Source: Isoetes taiwanensis
Lineage: Eukaryota; Streptophyta; Lycopodiopsida; Isoetales; Isoetaceae
Reading direction: 5' to 3'
DNA: 64,000 bases
Assembly: GCA_021234155.1 (NCBI GenBank)
Contig: JAJEKV010000054.1
Span: 4,697,962 to 4,761,961 of the forward strand
Shown: in pieces, positions 1 through 12,400 of the stretch
Position numbering within the stretch: the first letter of the stretch is position 1
Layout of the letters: every line of letters starts with the position of its first letter
The notes under the pieces: generated by a model
Told to the model about the DNA's origin: nothing
The model's database searches: none
The model's input: the letters and a program-made list of their open reading frames with translations, nothing else
Program-made: the position numbers and the translations under genes

Positions 1-1020
1 GAGGGAGGTCCCTGCTGAGCGCGGCTACTGGGGACCCATAGCGGTCTAGGCTCATAGTCGGTCACTTCGCGTGGGCCGGGTATGGATCCGACACTTCCTG
101 GGTCAATGGTGTCGTCCTGACTCTCAAGAGCTGCAGGTGTCGGCCTGGCTCTTGTTTTGGGGAGTTCAGTTAGGTACGGACGTGTGTCGCCACGATCCTC
201 TAGCCGCCCATGGAACCACTGCACTCCGGGAAGGGGAGACGTAACCCTTCCTACCTCATCGGACCGGGGAGATGCAACCCGGAGTAGTCTCGTTGGGTGA
301 TACCATGAGATTACGTCTCCGACAGGTTACAGTCACGCTAGAGCCTGATTTAGCCTATCTGCAAAGTATGCACAAGAGGGGCGGATGGAGTGGTCAACCC
401 TAGCCATTGTCTATTGCCAGCCCAAGTCATTGCCATAACTCGGTCTGTTCTATCTGGAGGCTCCCAGCCGTCAGTCGACTACCCCTTGAGTCTGAGCCCT
501 GGGTAGGAACCTCTATTTGATGTATTTGATGCATTCATTGTATTGTTGTATTTGATGATATGGATAGATGGATTATCATTACCCTTCGAGGTAGTTTGTT
601 GTTATTGTTGCTAATGCTTATTTGTATATTTTGCTTCCGTTGAGATAGGGACCCTTAGAGGATCGGACGGAATGATACCTATGTGTCCTCTACTCGATAG
701 TCTGGACCCCAGACGCGAGTTAGACAGAGGGCCCATACGACGGGTTCCGTTGGATGGGGAAGGTCCTTCGATGTATACGGCGGGCTGTCGTATATAGCGC
801 AAGGAGTGTCACACTGGGGATGCCCAATAGGACAAGGGACCAGAAATATAGTTTGGACAACCTGGGCGGCATCGGCAGTAGAAGAGATCCTGGCGGACCG
901 CAAATGCAAATACAAAGAGACTAATTTGGCCAATCGGAGGACCAATGACATCCTCCATGAGGGAGTCATAAGGACGGATCTTACCGGGTAAACAAAGGAG
1001 ATGGAGGCAGTTTTTTCCAT
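1..1020. other. Leading region with no recognisable gene
   Basis: The first 500 bases are comparatively GC-rich, and 500-640 is AT-rich. Reading frames here are short and show no domain I recognise. It may be part of a retroelement (LTR or untranslated leader), but I see no primer-binding site, polypurine tract or repeated end to prove it. Confidence 0.3.
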
Positions 1021-1197
1021 TGTGAGGAGTGGGTTTTTTTCACCACTTCGTCAAATCTGAGACTGTTTATCAGTCGCACGCAAAAATAATTAAATATAGA
1101 AACCCGGGCACTCCAAACTTGCTTCAATAGATTTAAGCACAATTTCATTATAATGGGAAAATTTTTAGTAAACTGGAATTTTTTTATTTTGGGGGTT

Positions 1198-1440
1198 GTA
1201 TAGACCTTATGCAGGGGTTGAGTACCCTGTATCATAGACCTTATGCAGGGGTTGTATACACCACCATGAAATATTTAGAAAACATATTTACTCGGTATCA
1301 TACACCTTCTGCATGTGTTAGGTACACAGGTATGACACCCATGTATCATACATATATTTTAAAGATACATGAATAGATTTATAGACCTTCTGCAGGTGTA
1401 TGATACACGTGAGTAGTACACATGTATCATACATATGTTT
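1198..1440. repeat. Short degenerate repeat cluster, unit TAGACCTTATGCAGGGGTTG-like
   Basis: The motif ATAGACCTTATGCAGGGGTT occurs at about 1200 and 1234. Diverged forms (ACACCTTCTGCATGTGTT, ATAGACCTTCTGCAGGTGT) occur near 1304 and 1381. They are separated by ATGATACACGTG-like stretches. This is a local degenerate tandem array in AT-rich DNA with no coding potential. Confidence 0.55.
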
Positions 1441-1599
1441 ATAGCATACAAGCCTCAACCAGTCTTACATCCTTCTTTGGCAACTGAATAAATGCACCTA
1501 CTGCTTCACCAATGTTATCTGCACCCCAGCATATGATTGGAAGTTCAATAGGCACCACAGATTTTCGTGATCTCTTTGCTACATTCAATGGATCAACAT

Positions 1600-1839
1600 C
1601 CTTGCCATGAAGGGTGGCTCTCTTTACCCCAAATGGCATGTATAATTGCCCTCGTTGGGCTCCCCAAATGGCTCCATGGGGGTGCCCCGGCATATACTGC
1701 CCCCCCCCTCCTCCCCAAACCCCCATTTGGGTATATATACTCCCCTAGCAACTAACCAAAATGGGGGTATACCAGCCCCCCACCACCCCCACACCACCAC
1801 CCCCAAATGAAGCCATTTGTGGGTATACCTACCCAAAAA

Positions 1840-1894
<55 letters not shown>

Positions 1895-2250
1895 GGCGGA
1901 TGCAAATGGCGCCATGGCGCCATTTATGCGCCATTGCATCCTCAAGGTGCCATGTGGGGGTATATCTGCCCCCATGGCACCCCCAAATGGCACCATTTTG
2001 GGGTATACACCCCCCCTCGGCACCCCAAATGGCGCCATGGAGCCATTTGAGGGGCTCCAAATGGCACCCCAAATTGCTCCATAAGCGCCATTTGGGGGTA
2101 TACCTACCCCTCCGGCACCCTCCAAATGGCGCCATTTGGGTGGTATACCTGCCCTGGCACCCCAAATGGCGCCATGAAGCCATTTGAGGGGCTCAAATGG
2201 CGCCCAAATGGCTCCATTTGGATGTATACATGTGATGAATGGCTCTAACA
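1600..2250. repeat. Palindrome-rich repeat cluster (ATGGCGCCAT / GGGGGTATACC)
   Basis: More than a dozen copies of the self-complementary core ATGGCGCCAT and its arms AAATGGCGCCATTT alternate with GGGGGTATACCTACCCC-like blocks. A run of about 45 A residues lies at about 1845-1890. Reading frames here are only translations of the repeat. The structure resembles a fold-back or satellite-like element; a related cluster lies at 3.1-3.6 kb. Confidence 0.65.
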
Positions 2251-3090
2251 AAAAGACGATGCATATTGAAAAACTTACACGGATATGGTGGTCACCATTT
2301 TGGTGAAAAAACTATCTATTTGGAGTATATGGATCTTGTAAGAATATTGCGGCCTCAAAAAGAAGCGCAAAAAAACCGTGTGCAAGCGACTAATGTTACA
2401 CGAAAATAAATGATACGCAAGAAGCCGCCTAGAAGTGCCGTCGGTATGGAACCATCGAAGACCACTGATCCGCCTATAGAAGGATCTATACAGCGCCTAA
2501 AGAAATGATATGTCGGCGGCAACAACAAATTTGGGATTTCAAATTTTGAATTTCAAATTTAGGCGGAGGGCTTTCAAATTTGGGTGAGGAGGGGTTTCAA
2601 ATTTAGGCGGGCATTTTTAAATTACGCTTCGCCTTCCACGAGCCGCCATACCCACCCGCAAGCGCCACCTACATTCCTTTTGCTTCCCCGCTGCGACTAA
2701 TAAAGCCGACTTCGCTGCCAGCGGCGCCTGCTACTAGATGGCCTATTGGACCTAGCGCCAGCGCCTGCTGCTAGATGGCCTAGCGCCGCCTACATCCCGC
2801 CTGCTTAGCGCCGCCTACATCCCCCCTTCCCGCTTCGCGCCGCCGGTATACGACTTCATTTGCCATACTTTGCTAGATGGCCCATTGGAGCTAAGCGTAG
2901 CGCCGGCCTGCTGGCCTAGATGGCCCAAGCGCCTAGTGCCCGGTACCCGCCAGCGCTTAAGCGCCTTTGTTTTCATCACTCTAGACACTAAAGATATCAA
3001 GAATCATGAAGGCAAGTCTCCAAGGCAAAGGTAGGTCTTCTTTTACTTGATTTTTTAGTTTTCCTAGTCAAATAGCACCAGTTTCTTGAA
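2250..3090. other. Intergenic, GC-rich in its second half
   Basis: No gene is recognised. From about 2630 to 2990 the sequence is GC-rich, with repeated AGCGCCGCCTAC and GCTAGATGGCC motifs. At 2530-2620 several copies of TTTCAAATTTAGGCGG occur. It separates two clusters of the same palindromic family and may be internal sequence of a composite repeat. Confidence 0.35.
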
Positions 3091-3590
3091 TATATGTTTG
3101 CTTGATGCATATTGAGGATGCAAATGGCATGCATCCTTAGCATGATCTGCTTTATTAAATGCATGTTGAGGAATGCAAAGGCGCCATGGGCCATTTGCAT
3201 TCATCACCATGCATTTGGTCGAATGTTATATCAAATGCATCTTTGTGGATGCCTCATCATGTTTGGAAATGGCACCTTGAGGATGCAAATGGCCCCGCCA
3301 ACAACAAAAAAAAAAATTTCAAAAAAAAAAAAAAAAAAAAAAAAATTTTTTTTTTTTTTTGGTGGCGCCATTTGCACCCCAACACCCCTTTTTTTTGGGG
3401 GGAAAATTTTTTGGGTGCTGGGGGTGTAAATGGCACCATGTTGCATCCTCAAGGTGCCATTTCCAAGCATCTTGAGATGCAAATGGCGCCATGGCGCCAT
3501 TTGCATTCACTAGCAAAAAAAAAAATATGTTGAGGATGCATTCACCAGCATGCATTTGGTCTGCTATAGCAAATGCACGTTCAGGTATGC
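3090..3590. repeat. Fold-back repeat with A-run/T-run centre
   Basis: A perfect 26-bp inverted repeat lies at 3263-3288 and 3441-3466 (cores GGCACCTTGAGGATGCAA and TTGCATCCTCAAGGTGCC). Between the arms an A-run (about 3320-3345) meets a T-run (about 3346-3360), itself self-complementary. ATGGCGCCAT palindromes lie around it, as at 1.6-2.25 kb, so the two clusters belong to one family. No open frame is meaningful. Confidence 0.7.
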
Positions 3591-3599
3591 CAGGAGATT

Positions 3600-4150
3600 T
3601 GTTGTGGAGTCACCTTCGTCCAGCTTGGTACCACTGAAGATTTTAGTCACGATGAGTTCAAAATGCGGCTTACAACTTTGACGAAGAGGCATTTAGTGGG
3701 GCAGGATTTGACATTCTTATGAATGTTGGCAAAGAAAAGCATGATCCTACTAATGGCAGTGATTCAATTCAGCAACAAATTTCGTATTTTAGCTTCATAA
3801 ACAAATTTTCTTGATGTGTAAATTTGTCAATTTCAGAAGTTAATGATGCCCTTCTTCCTGTAAAATAGGTAAAACTTGCTAACTTAAGTTGCAGTTTTTT
3901 TTTTTTTTGTTGTTTTTCCCCCCCTCTCTAATATTAATGGCGCCAATAAATGGCACTTTAGATGCATTTTTTTTGCTAAATTGCGCCATAATTGCTCAAA
4001 AAATCGTCATAAAATGGATTAAAAAGGATTTTCATCCCTAATTGGAATCACGAAATTTCTCATTTTAATGAAATTGTGCTTATTTCGCCTTTTTTTCCAT
4101 CCTAAAATCCCTTTCCCTTCTTTTTTCCTTTTCTTTTGTTCTTTTTTTTT
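3600..4150. other. Intergenic, nothing recognised
   Basis: This AT-rich stretch has several T-runs (3895-3910, 4140-4153). I see no gene, RNA or repeat unit. Confidence 0.35.
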
Positions 4151-5070
4151 TTTCGTGTGAAGACACATGAATTTGGGTCCTTCAATGTGGAACTCATAAT
4201 AGACATACAAGATAAGTTTATAATATAAAACTATAGGTTACATGATGCCATAAAATTGTTGACGTGGATGGAATAGGCAGGTTTTCAAAGGTTTCAGAAC
4301 ATATAGGGTTAGAAACTTACTATGTTTTTTGGGTTTTGATTTATGGACAGAGGGATAACTTAAGATTTTTATTACTTTTTGTATTGGTCGGTATTCTGGT
4401 AATAGAGTTTTTTTTTTTTTAAGTTTGTTGTTTATTGATCTTCTTTACATGGTTGGCCCTCTCGTGTCACTATTTTCGGATCACTTGGGCTGGTTATTTG
4501 AGTTGCATGTGGACTCCATAGCAGTGAGTCCTGCAAATTAGGAAGTAGAATCAGTTGCTTTTGTAAATAGCTTTCTTATTTGTAGTGTAACAAAGCTTGA
4601 ATGATTCTTTGCTTGGAATGGAGTGGGGATCACAATTTTGATCATCTGCATTTTGTAATGACGTATGCATTTCATGTCGACACATGAATTTGGGTCGTTT
4701 GATGCGGAACCAATAGACATAGGTTACACGATGCCATAAATTTGGTGATGTGGATGGGACAGGCAAGTTTTTAAGGTTTCAGAACATACTAGTAACAGTG
4801 CCCAGCGTTGCTGGGCATAAGCTGTGGGCCTGTAAATGATAAGGCAGCAGTGATACTAAGGTGCTGGCTCATCGCTCATACATTATCCTTTCATTCAATG
4901 TCTAGCTTGCTTTCCAATTCATCGCTCTCTTAGAAGCTTCTGCATTTGTGTCCTTGGGCCTAGAATAGCTTGATGCATTGAGAAGGTTTCTTAATGTATT
5001 CTATGTTTGTTAGTCGAAGTATTAGAGGTCAGCACAAATTCATAATGCATTGGAGGTGCCCTTAGATTGA
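4150..5070. repeat. Dispersed repeat family A, copy 1
   Basis: The segment from GACACATGAATTTGGGTC (4162) through the body ending near 4670 is repeated at 6.71-7.2 kb and 16.98-17.6 kb. In this copy the head occurs twice in direct orientation, at 4162-4302 and 4679-4787, flanking a body of about 380 bp. The first head follows a T-run, so the unit could be a retroposon on the minus strand with a poly-A tail, or a very small element with terminal direct repeats. The tail after 4788 (ACTAGTAACAGTG, then AGAGGTCAGCACAAAT) also occurs at 16.54-16.75 kb. No coding capacity. Confidence 0.65.
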
Positions 5071-5416
5071 GTTTACACTTTCTTTCATGGATTTCTTGAC
5101 CGTAAGGTTGATATTTTGATTAGAAGGGAAAAAGGACATAAATCTAGGCTGTTGACAAAGACTCATGAATTTGGATCCGTCGATCACTATAGCATTAAGA
5201 TTCTTGCAATTTGGACCTAAATTCCAATGTCATTGCTATGTTAAGAATTTGTTGAATGAGATATATGTAACAACTATTCCATATTGAGGCTTGAAAGCAG
5301 TTTTACATGGCATATATACAACATTGATCTAAACAAACATCTCTTAGAATACGATCTTCATGAAATTTCATAATACATCTGCTAGAGCATGTACCCCAAT
5401 GCCCATAAACCCAAAA
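5070..5416. other. Intergenic, nothing recognised
   Basis: AT-rich sequence with no frame, repeat or RNA signal that I can support. Confidence 0.3.
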
Positions 5417-6697
5417 TCAAGCTAAAGAAAATTTTTTTACCAGCCGAGATGTGGGGTAGAGAGGGTCAGGGGCAGAGAGAACATACCGTATAGATCTTCT
5501 GGGTGTACTGGGGTTGCTGCTAGCCTCCTCTGTTCTAAAGATTGCACCTGGATCAATTTTTGCAGTTAGTTCAGGATGAGACATAAATTTCATTTGTAAT
5601 TTTGGGATATGCAGAACCGTTACTTGCAAACACAACTGTGTTGCATCCAATTCTGCAACTTCGGATTCTTGATGGTTATCTGTTCCATTTTTATTGCCAT
5701 CGACATCAGAATTCTTGAGTCGCTTTCGACCCGGATCAATATCGATCATTGGAAAATCTTGTCCCAATTAACAAAATCCTCCAAACGCCGGGACAATTTC
5801 CTAGAATATATTACTTTGTTCAACCCTAATAATCACAAAGCTTTCTTGGAAAGTAATAGGAAATGTACCTCTTAGATTCGGCGCTGAGTCTAACGCATAT
5901 GCTTTCGGCACAAGGTGTTTTACGTCTTTGTAATGCATTGCATAGGCTGCAGCTTCACCTCCACACCAGACCTCCATTTTAAGACAAAAGGAATCACTGC
6001 CGATTTATTGACATGTTTCTTTTGTTTAACAGCACCAGCAGCAGCTGCTGGGATGATCCAATGCCGCCAGACTTTCATCTGCGTTTCTACGCAAAACTTG
6101 GTATCCAAAACTAAAGCAGGTCCAAAACTCAGATGAGTCAGACATTGGCTATGGAAGCAGAAAGTATAATCCTTCATCAGGCACAAAAATCCGCCATAGA
6201 ACAGAATCCACCATGCCCTAAATCTGTAGTTGTAGAGGTACTTCTGTCTGTAAGCAGGGAAGGTGGGATTTTGATGGAAGGCTCTGGCAAATTTTGGACG
6301 AATATGTTTTTGCCAGACCTATTTTTCATGGCCAAACCCCATTGCCGGATCTAAAGATCGAATCCGCCATGAGCTTTACATGGACGGATGCACAAAGCTT
6401 TTTATATGTTCAAATACTGTCCTAGATGTTTCAAACGAACTGCAAGAGGCCGGACATAGCAGATACAGACGGAAGCTGCATAAACAACACCCATAGACCT
6501 CCTTTGGCACCCATATTTTCCACAGATGCTCCATCGCCTCTATTGCTATCTGCGTTCGTGTCAACAACAACAGGTAGATTAGGGTTAGTCGTAATCTGAA
6601 AACAAAAAACAAATCTTAGCCGTCCAATGTTAGGGTCCAAAATTTTAAGTGAAATCTGGGCCGTCGAAAGTTTTAGGGTTTTATGCACGACATACAC
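5417..6697 (-). other. Unrecognised minus-strand open frames
   Basis: Three minus-strand frames with less biased composition than their surroundings lie at 5417-5767 (116 codons), 5920-6186 (88) and 6431-6697 (88). The first contains a basic and acidic stretch (GRKRLKNSDVDGNKN). The second has an alanine run (AAAAG) followed by lysines. They could be exons of one broken or lineage-specific gene, but I recognise no family and cannot place splice sites. Chance frames are equally possible. Confidence 0.15.
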
Positions 6698-6710
6698 TAA
6701 AACTTTATAA

Positions 6711-7215
6711 TAAAGGATAGGGTTGGAAACTTACTACGTTTCGGTTTTGATTTATGGACAAAGGGATACTTTAAGGTTCTTGCTTTTTATATGGTCAGTA
6801 TTTTGGTATTAGAGTTGTTTTTTTAATTTTTTTTTTTTTCATTTTCCTTTCATGGTTGGCCCTGTCGTGTCACTATTTTCAGATTACTTGGGTTCGATGC
6901 TTATTTGAGTTGCACGTAGACTTCATAGCAGTGAGTCCTGCAAATTAGGAAGTAGAATCAGTTGCTTTTGTAAACAACTTTCTTGTTTGTAGTGTAACAA
7001 AGCTTGGATGATTCTTTGCTTGGATGGAGAGGGGATCACAATTTTTGATAATCTGCATTTTGTAATGTGTATGCATAATAGTTGCACCGAATGTTATAAG
7101 ATGGTGAAGGAGTCTCTTGGGTGGAGTCTCTTGGATGGCCAAAACTACATGGTGAGAGTATGACACCAACACCTTTATATAGTTTTTGACATTTTTGGAC
7201 AATGAATGGAACATG
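6711..7215. repeat. Dispersed repeat family A, copy 2 (body only)
   Basis: The body of family A (from GGAAACTTACTACGTTTCGG through GGAAGTAGAATCAGTTGC and the AACAAAGCTTGGATGATTC block) is present without the head. It continues with ACCGAATGTTATAAGATGG and TATGACACCAACACC, which also follow the body at 17.47-17.62 kb. Similarity to the 17.1-17.6 kb copy is high by eye. Confidence 0.7.
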
Positions 7216-7227
7216 TGATTTTTCTTT

Positions 7228-7300
7228 TTGCCGATATGTGTTTATAATGCAAGTATGACGTTCGTGGTTTGGAGCTTGATGTTGGTGTCTTGGAGTCCCG
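7228..7300 (+). repeat. Fragment of SINE-like repeat
   Basis: The stretch TTTATAATGCAAGTATG through TTGGTGTCTTGGAGTCC matches 23436-23499, the upstream and A-box-like part of the SINE-like unit described there. The B-box half is missing here. Confidence 0.5.
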
Positions 7301-8000
7301 GGGACTTCACCATGTTGAACCAGTATGGACCAACATCGTGACTGGTAGGGGGGTTTTTTATTGCCTAGGGGTCCGTGAGGCGTAAAGGGTTGGTCAGACG
7401 GAAAATCAAGAATCTGGAGTACTCCAAACGGAAGGGGTGGTGGGCGGGGAAATGGCGCTCCCGCATGGATCCGGGTAGGGGTATAGGGCATCCTAATTCG
7501 ATCTACAGGGTGATATATCTCTGCTAATGCGTAATCTATTGCTTAATGCAGATGAAATTTGTGCTTCTTCTTGCAATCTATTGGACAAATTGAGCACCCA
7601 TTGAGCACCGTGAAAGGAGTTTCTGTGGAAGCATTTGCAGCTCTTTCTGGTTCAAAATCTTACATTCCTCTTTGTTCATATGCACCCATTTTTTATTTGT
7701 AATTTGACTCTTGTTTTTGCGTGCTTGTGTGATTTTTAATTTGCAGGTTAAAGCACATCATCGTTTGCTTCACAAAAAGCAAGCAAAAAACAAAGCCTGG
7801 TCGTTTAAGGTTGTCTTACATTTAGTTTTTGTCACCTACTTCCCAGCTTTTATTTTTTCTCAACCAATTCTTACCTTATACCTGTGATGGCAGCTTCTTT
7901 GTGGAGTGATGTCGGATTGGAGCGGGAAATAGTGGTTTGTGTTGATCTTTGGAAATAGTGATGTTCTTGAGATTGGCTTTATCATAGTGAAGAATAACAT
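7300..8000. other. Intergenic, nothing recognised
   Basis: No gene or repeat is recognised. A GC-rich patch lies at 7340-7490. The 3' part may be leader or untranslated sequence of the transposon that starts near 8.0 kb. Confidence 0.3.
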
Positions 8001-8005
8001 ATTAT

Positions 8006-11000
8006 ATGCTTGATTTGAGGCGTGAGTTGGAGCTCGATGGGTTGGAGGAGCTAGAGGGAAAGACTTTTGTTTTTCTTGGTGAAAAGAAATTGCCATTGTC
8101 CAAGAGGCAAGAAGATAGACATAAATTTGTAGCAGACCAGGTTCTGATAAGAATAGTAGGTTGTGAAGATCAAGATGGGCACCCCAAGGTTGGCGATCAT
8201 CCCAAGAAAAGAAGAAGACTAGTACTTTCCTCGAGGTTGAGGAAGAGATCAATGTAGACGACTATACTGGTTGAGGTTGAAGGGGTAGGGGTAGATGGCA
8301 TTGGTAAAGCTGGTGAAGACTTTAATGTAGCTTGTGAGGCACCCGAATTTGCTAGGTTGCTTTCCAAGAAAGCCTCAACAGCTCAAACAAACAGGTGGAA
8401 ACATGCCTATAGGAAGTACAAAATGAAAATGAAGAGTAATGGCAAAACAGACCGATTTGAGATTATGTCCATGGATGTAAATGGAGTGGCAGTTTTCAGT
8501 TTGTGGTGTGTAGAATGTGAAATGAAATATGGCAAAGGGGAGAAGATATGATGTATAATTTCACCCTTCGGCACTTGGAAACCAAGGAGCACAAATTGAA
8601 CTTCTTAAAACATAGACAAGGTCTTGAAAATAATGCAGATAGTGAATCAACTCTTAAAAGTCATGAAGAAGTTGTGGCTGAGAATAGGGCAGCAGTGGAG
8701 CTTTGCATGTCAACAAAAGTCACCCCATTTGTTGAGCAATATCAAGTAAAGTTTGAGTTGTTTGAGGACACTATAGGAGGCTATGCGAAGAGTGAAGAGA
8801 TTTGCATTAAGTGTATGACCTGCAATAGGGCCCTTCTTCTATTTCCAAATAGAGGGGACCTAATTGACAACATGAAGGAACATATTAAAAGTAATAGACA
8901 TGTTACTGCTAAGGAAAGGAAAGAGAACAAGGAGAACAAGTGCAATGAACCAAAAAAGGTATGCACACAAAAAGGAAGTCAATGGCCCTGGGCAAAAGAG
9001 CATGCTTACTTATTTCACCAAAGGTAGTGCTTAAATGTTATTGACAACAAAATCTTAATGGCTAACATTTTTGTTATTTCATGCAGCTCCTTCAAGCATT
9101 GTAAATGTTGAGTCACAAGCTAGTTCTTCAAGTAAGTTTTTCGCACCTCTTCAATATCTCTTTTATCCATAAATGCTGGAGGTATGATGCTTTTCTTCCT
9201 ATTTGTTTCATTTTCGTCATAAAAAAAACAGGAAGTGAGTATTTGGCTTCCCTTTGTTGGGGTTTTTGGCAATTAGAGTATAGGTATGGTAATAAGAAGA
9301 GGGATTTGAGGCCTTATCTAGATGATTCAAAGGCTGGTTATTGTTGGTACTCTGAACCAAAGCTCAAAGCAAAGTTTCAGATTGGTGATGAGGTAGTTGA
9401 GGTTGATGGAGCATTTAGGCATGTGAGCTGTTGTAGAGTCAATATAGATGGTAAAAGGTTTCCAAATTTCCAATGTTCATATTGTGCATCAATTCCCAAA
9501 GAGAGGGACTTTCGTATGAGAGTATACAGACAAAATGGAAATACATTAGAGAGAGGTCAGCGTGATACAAAGACAAAGACAAGGGTAGACTTTCTTACAT
9601 ATACAGAGCTGGTTAACATGGCTAAGGACAAAGAGGCTTGAAAATAGATTCTTGAAGAAGGAGTTGACTTTCTCAAAGAAAAGAAATGTGGCTTTGTCTG
9701 TGAAGGTTAGAACCTTAAGAGAAAGTTTGAGTGAGTCGATGAATAGAAAAGATGTGAGGAAGTTTTGCAATGACATAAGGGAGGCTCACTCACAAGGAAA
9801 GTTTGATGGTAAAGCAGCCTTATGGAACTTCCTTATTGACATTGCTCAGAACATTTTGAGGCCGGGACATAAGAAACGTTATAATCAGACCACTAAAGAA
9901 TTGTTTGAGACCATTAGAATTTGGGGTGGAAAGAGGATGCATAATTTCTTAACCATGAACTTCTGTGGTCCTAGTTTATCAACCACAATGCGGTCCTAAA
10001 AAAAAATTTTACTTACAGGGTTGGTGTAGTGGAAGCAACATTTATTCATTTAGCAAATGTATATGCCAAGCATATGGCAGATCTTGGCTTAAAAGCTGGA
10101 TGTATTCCCACTCTTGTTGCAGAAGATGAAACAGTCATAAAGAGGTCTGTATATTGGAATGCAAAGGACGACTGTTTGGTAGGTTTTTGTGGCATTTTGG
10201 AGAACCATGCATGTGATCCAAGTTTCATTGTGCAGGTTGGAACTGGTGAGGCAGGTTATAAGAAGATAGTTGATGCTTTTGAAAAGAATGTTATAGCACA
10301 CTATGCTCGTGTTTTCATTATCAATCCATTGCATGCACGTCTTCCTAAGCTTGTCTTGGCCATACAACTAACATGCAACAAGTTTGATAGTAGAGCAGTG
10401 AGAGCTCAGTGGGAAACAATACAAGTTTTTTGGGACTTGCATTTGAGGCAAGTTTTGGGGCCATTAGTTGGCCATAGCTCGGATGGAGATGCACGTAGAC
10501 GGTGTTGCATGCTGGAAGATTATACAAGTGTGAAGGATGCAGGAACAAGATACGGAATTCCGTGGGAAGGTTGGGTGTTTACTGCAGCAAAGAGGAAAGA
10601 TTGCAGCATTCAAGGCTTGCATGATCAGGATTTCATACACAATGGGAAGAAGTTAATCAACCCACTTGATAACGCAGCTAAGAGACTCTATTTAGGTGAA
10701 GATCTAGCCACACTGAATGACATTTGGCACGTCTTCCATGCTTTCCAAGGAGAACATGGTCTTCAAATTGGAGATGTAGAAAGGAAGGATAGACAAAATT
10801 GGAGGGCAGCCCAACGGATTGCTTCACGGAAGGTTCAAGCTTGTCTACATAAACTACAAGATCCATCTAATTCTCCTCCAATGCGGACTCTTGGAACTGA
10901 AACCTATTGTTCAATTGTGGCCTTATATATTGACATATTCCTATCACCCCATATGGGCCTATGGTCTCGTGTCAAGGCAAAGATCTCTGCCTCATCATTC

Positions 11001-12400
11001 TTCTCGTGTAATTGCTCATTGTGGTCATGTTGCTTATTGTGGTCTCATTGGCTTATTGCTAAGATTTTTGTTTGGTTTGTTGCAATCTAAAAGGTTTTGG
11101 AGGCTGTGGATAATTAGGCATCCAACACACACTTTGAAGATGAACTTTATAAGCCGTGAGACTTTTCTGGACATACAGTTATCATGTCATTTTGCTGTGA
11201 TGTTGATAAGATATTTTAGTGAAAAATGCAATGATATTTCTCTTCCCTTGAGTTGCACGGCCCGATGGATACTGTGAAAATTTTTTTTAGTAAAGTGGGC
11301 GGCATGGTCCAAAATGAAAGGTCATATATCAAAAGTGCAGACTTGCTTGAAAACAACAAGTGCTTTGAATAGAGTGGCGAGTTCCGTGTTGTTGGGAAAT
11401 TGTTGTTCCTCGCTACCCATTTGAAGCGGGGAAAACATATGGCGTGTTTTAGAAAAGAAGGTTGGACTTGATGGTAAGGAAATGGGTTGTGATCTAGGAG
11501 ATTACAAAGATGGTAGACAATGTAGATAAAATTGTGCATGCTTTAAAGGAAGGCATGAAAGAAGCATGGGGGATGTGTTTGAGAGTTGGCATTTGTTGTG
11601 AAGAGACAGAACTCGACACATGGTGGAATTGTCCTTGGAAGCACGAAGACTATTTTAACAAGAACTACCTCCAAAGAATTAGATACAACCGAAGTTTGAA
11701 GATGAGTCCGATCGAGTTGAAGTGGAGATTGAAAATGAGGGTTTCAAGGCTTGGCTGCAAAAAACATTGAGGAGATAGCAGCAGTGATGGAGTTAAGACA
11801 TACACTTGATGCCATGGTGGATGAGGCGAGCACCCAAACCAAGTGAAAGTTGAAAGACTTGTGAAGGTAGACAATAAAGAAGTCTACAAGGCCACTTTAG
11901 TCATCAACTTAATGGGAATCCTTGGCTCTCGAAGGATAGACTTACCAAAGTTAAGACTCATATTGTATTGGATGAAAAGAACAAGCGGATCAATGCAACC
12001 ACTTCTCTTGGCATTGGCTCACGATTGTCAAAGTGTTCTTTGAGGTAGAAACCGAAAAAACGTAAGGGTGTCAGGTTAGTGCAAAGCGTAAATTCTTAAA
12101 GAGAACTTGGTATTTGGGAAGGATTCGAAAGTATTCAAGGAAAGTTGGTAAGGGCTGGAAGGAAAGTAGGGAAGCAATTGATCTAAGTTCCGCACCATCC
12201 TATTTGGTAGAACTGAACTTGGCATGGTATAACGAAAGCATAAGTCTAAAAAAAAAATGTTGGTACACATTTGACTTGTCGACAAACATAGCAATATCAT
12301 TAGATTCTGTTATAGCTTTGGCTTGTCTAACTTACAAGCCGAGAATCCGGAATATATCTACTTCATGAGCATGATAGATTGCAATTTGAGAAATTTGTTG
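8006..12400 (+). pseudogene. Large transposon protein with zinc fingers, SDGD and GLHDQD motifs, broken
   Basis: Consecutive + strand fragments in shifting frames (8357-8551, 8548-9027, about 9226-9641, 9652-9999, 10029-11090, about 11090-11277, 11282-11460, 11510-11770, about 11843-12370) read as one large protein of more than 1,000 residues. The N-terminal part holds three cysteine/histidine clusters (CVEC with HLETKEH, CIKCMTC with HIKSNRH, and CSYC). The middle holds EDETVIKR, an SDGDARRR box, GLHDQDFIHNGKKLINPL and DVERKDRQNW. The C-terminal part contains RLWIIRHPTHTLK and, one frame away, FFSKVGGMVQNER. I recall this architecture from uncharacterised DDE-like transposons of mosses and invertebrates but cannot name the superfamily. 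Frameshifts at about 8548, 9645, 11000-11090, 11270 and 11390, plus stops, show it is dead. A few apparent breaks (9027-9226) may be introns. Confidence 0.7.

Noticed and set aside
1624-2251. Overlapping frames of 60-143 codons on both strands
   Set aside because: They reflect the palindromic repeat and an A-run; composition is that of the repeat.
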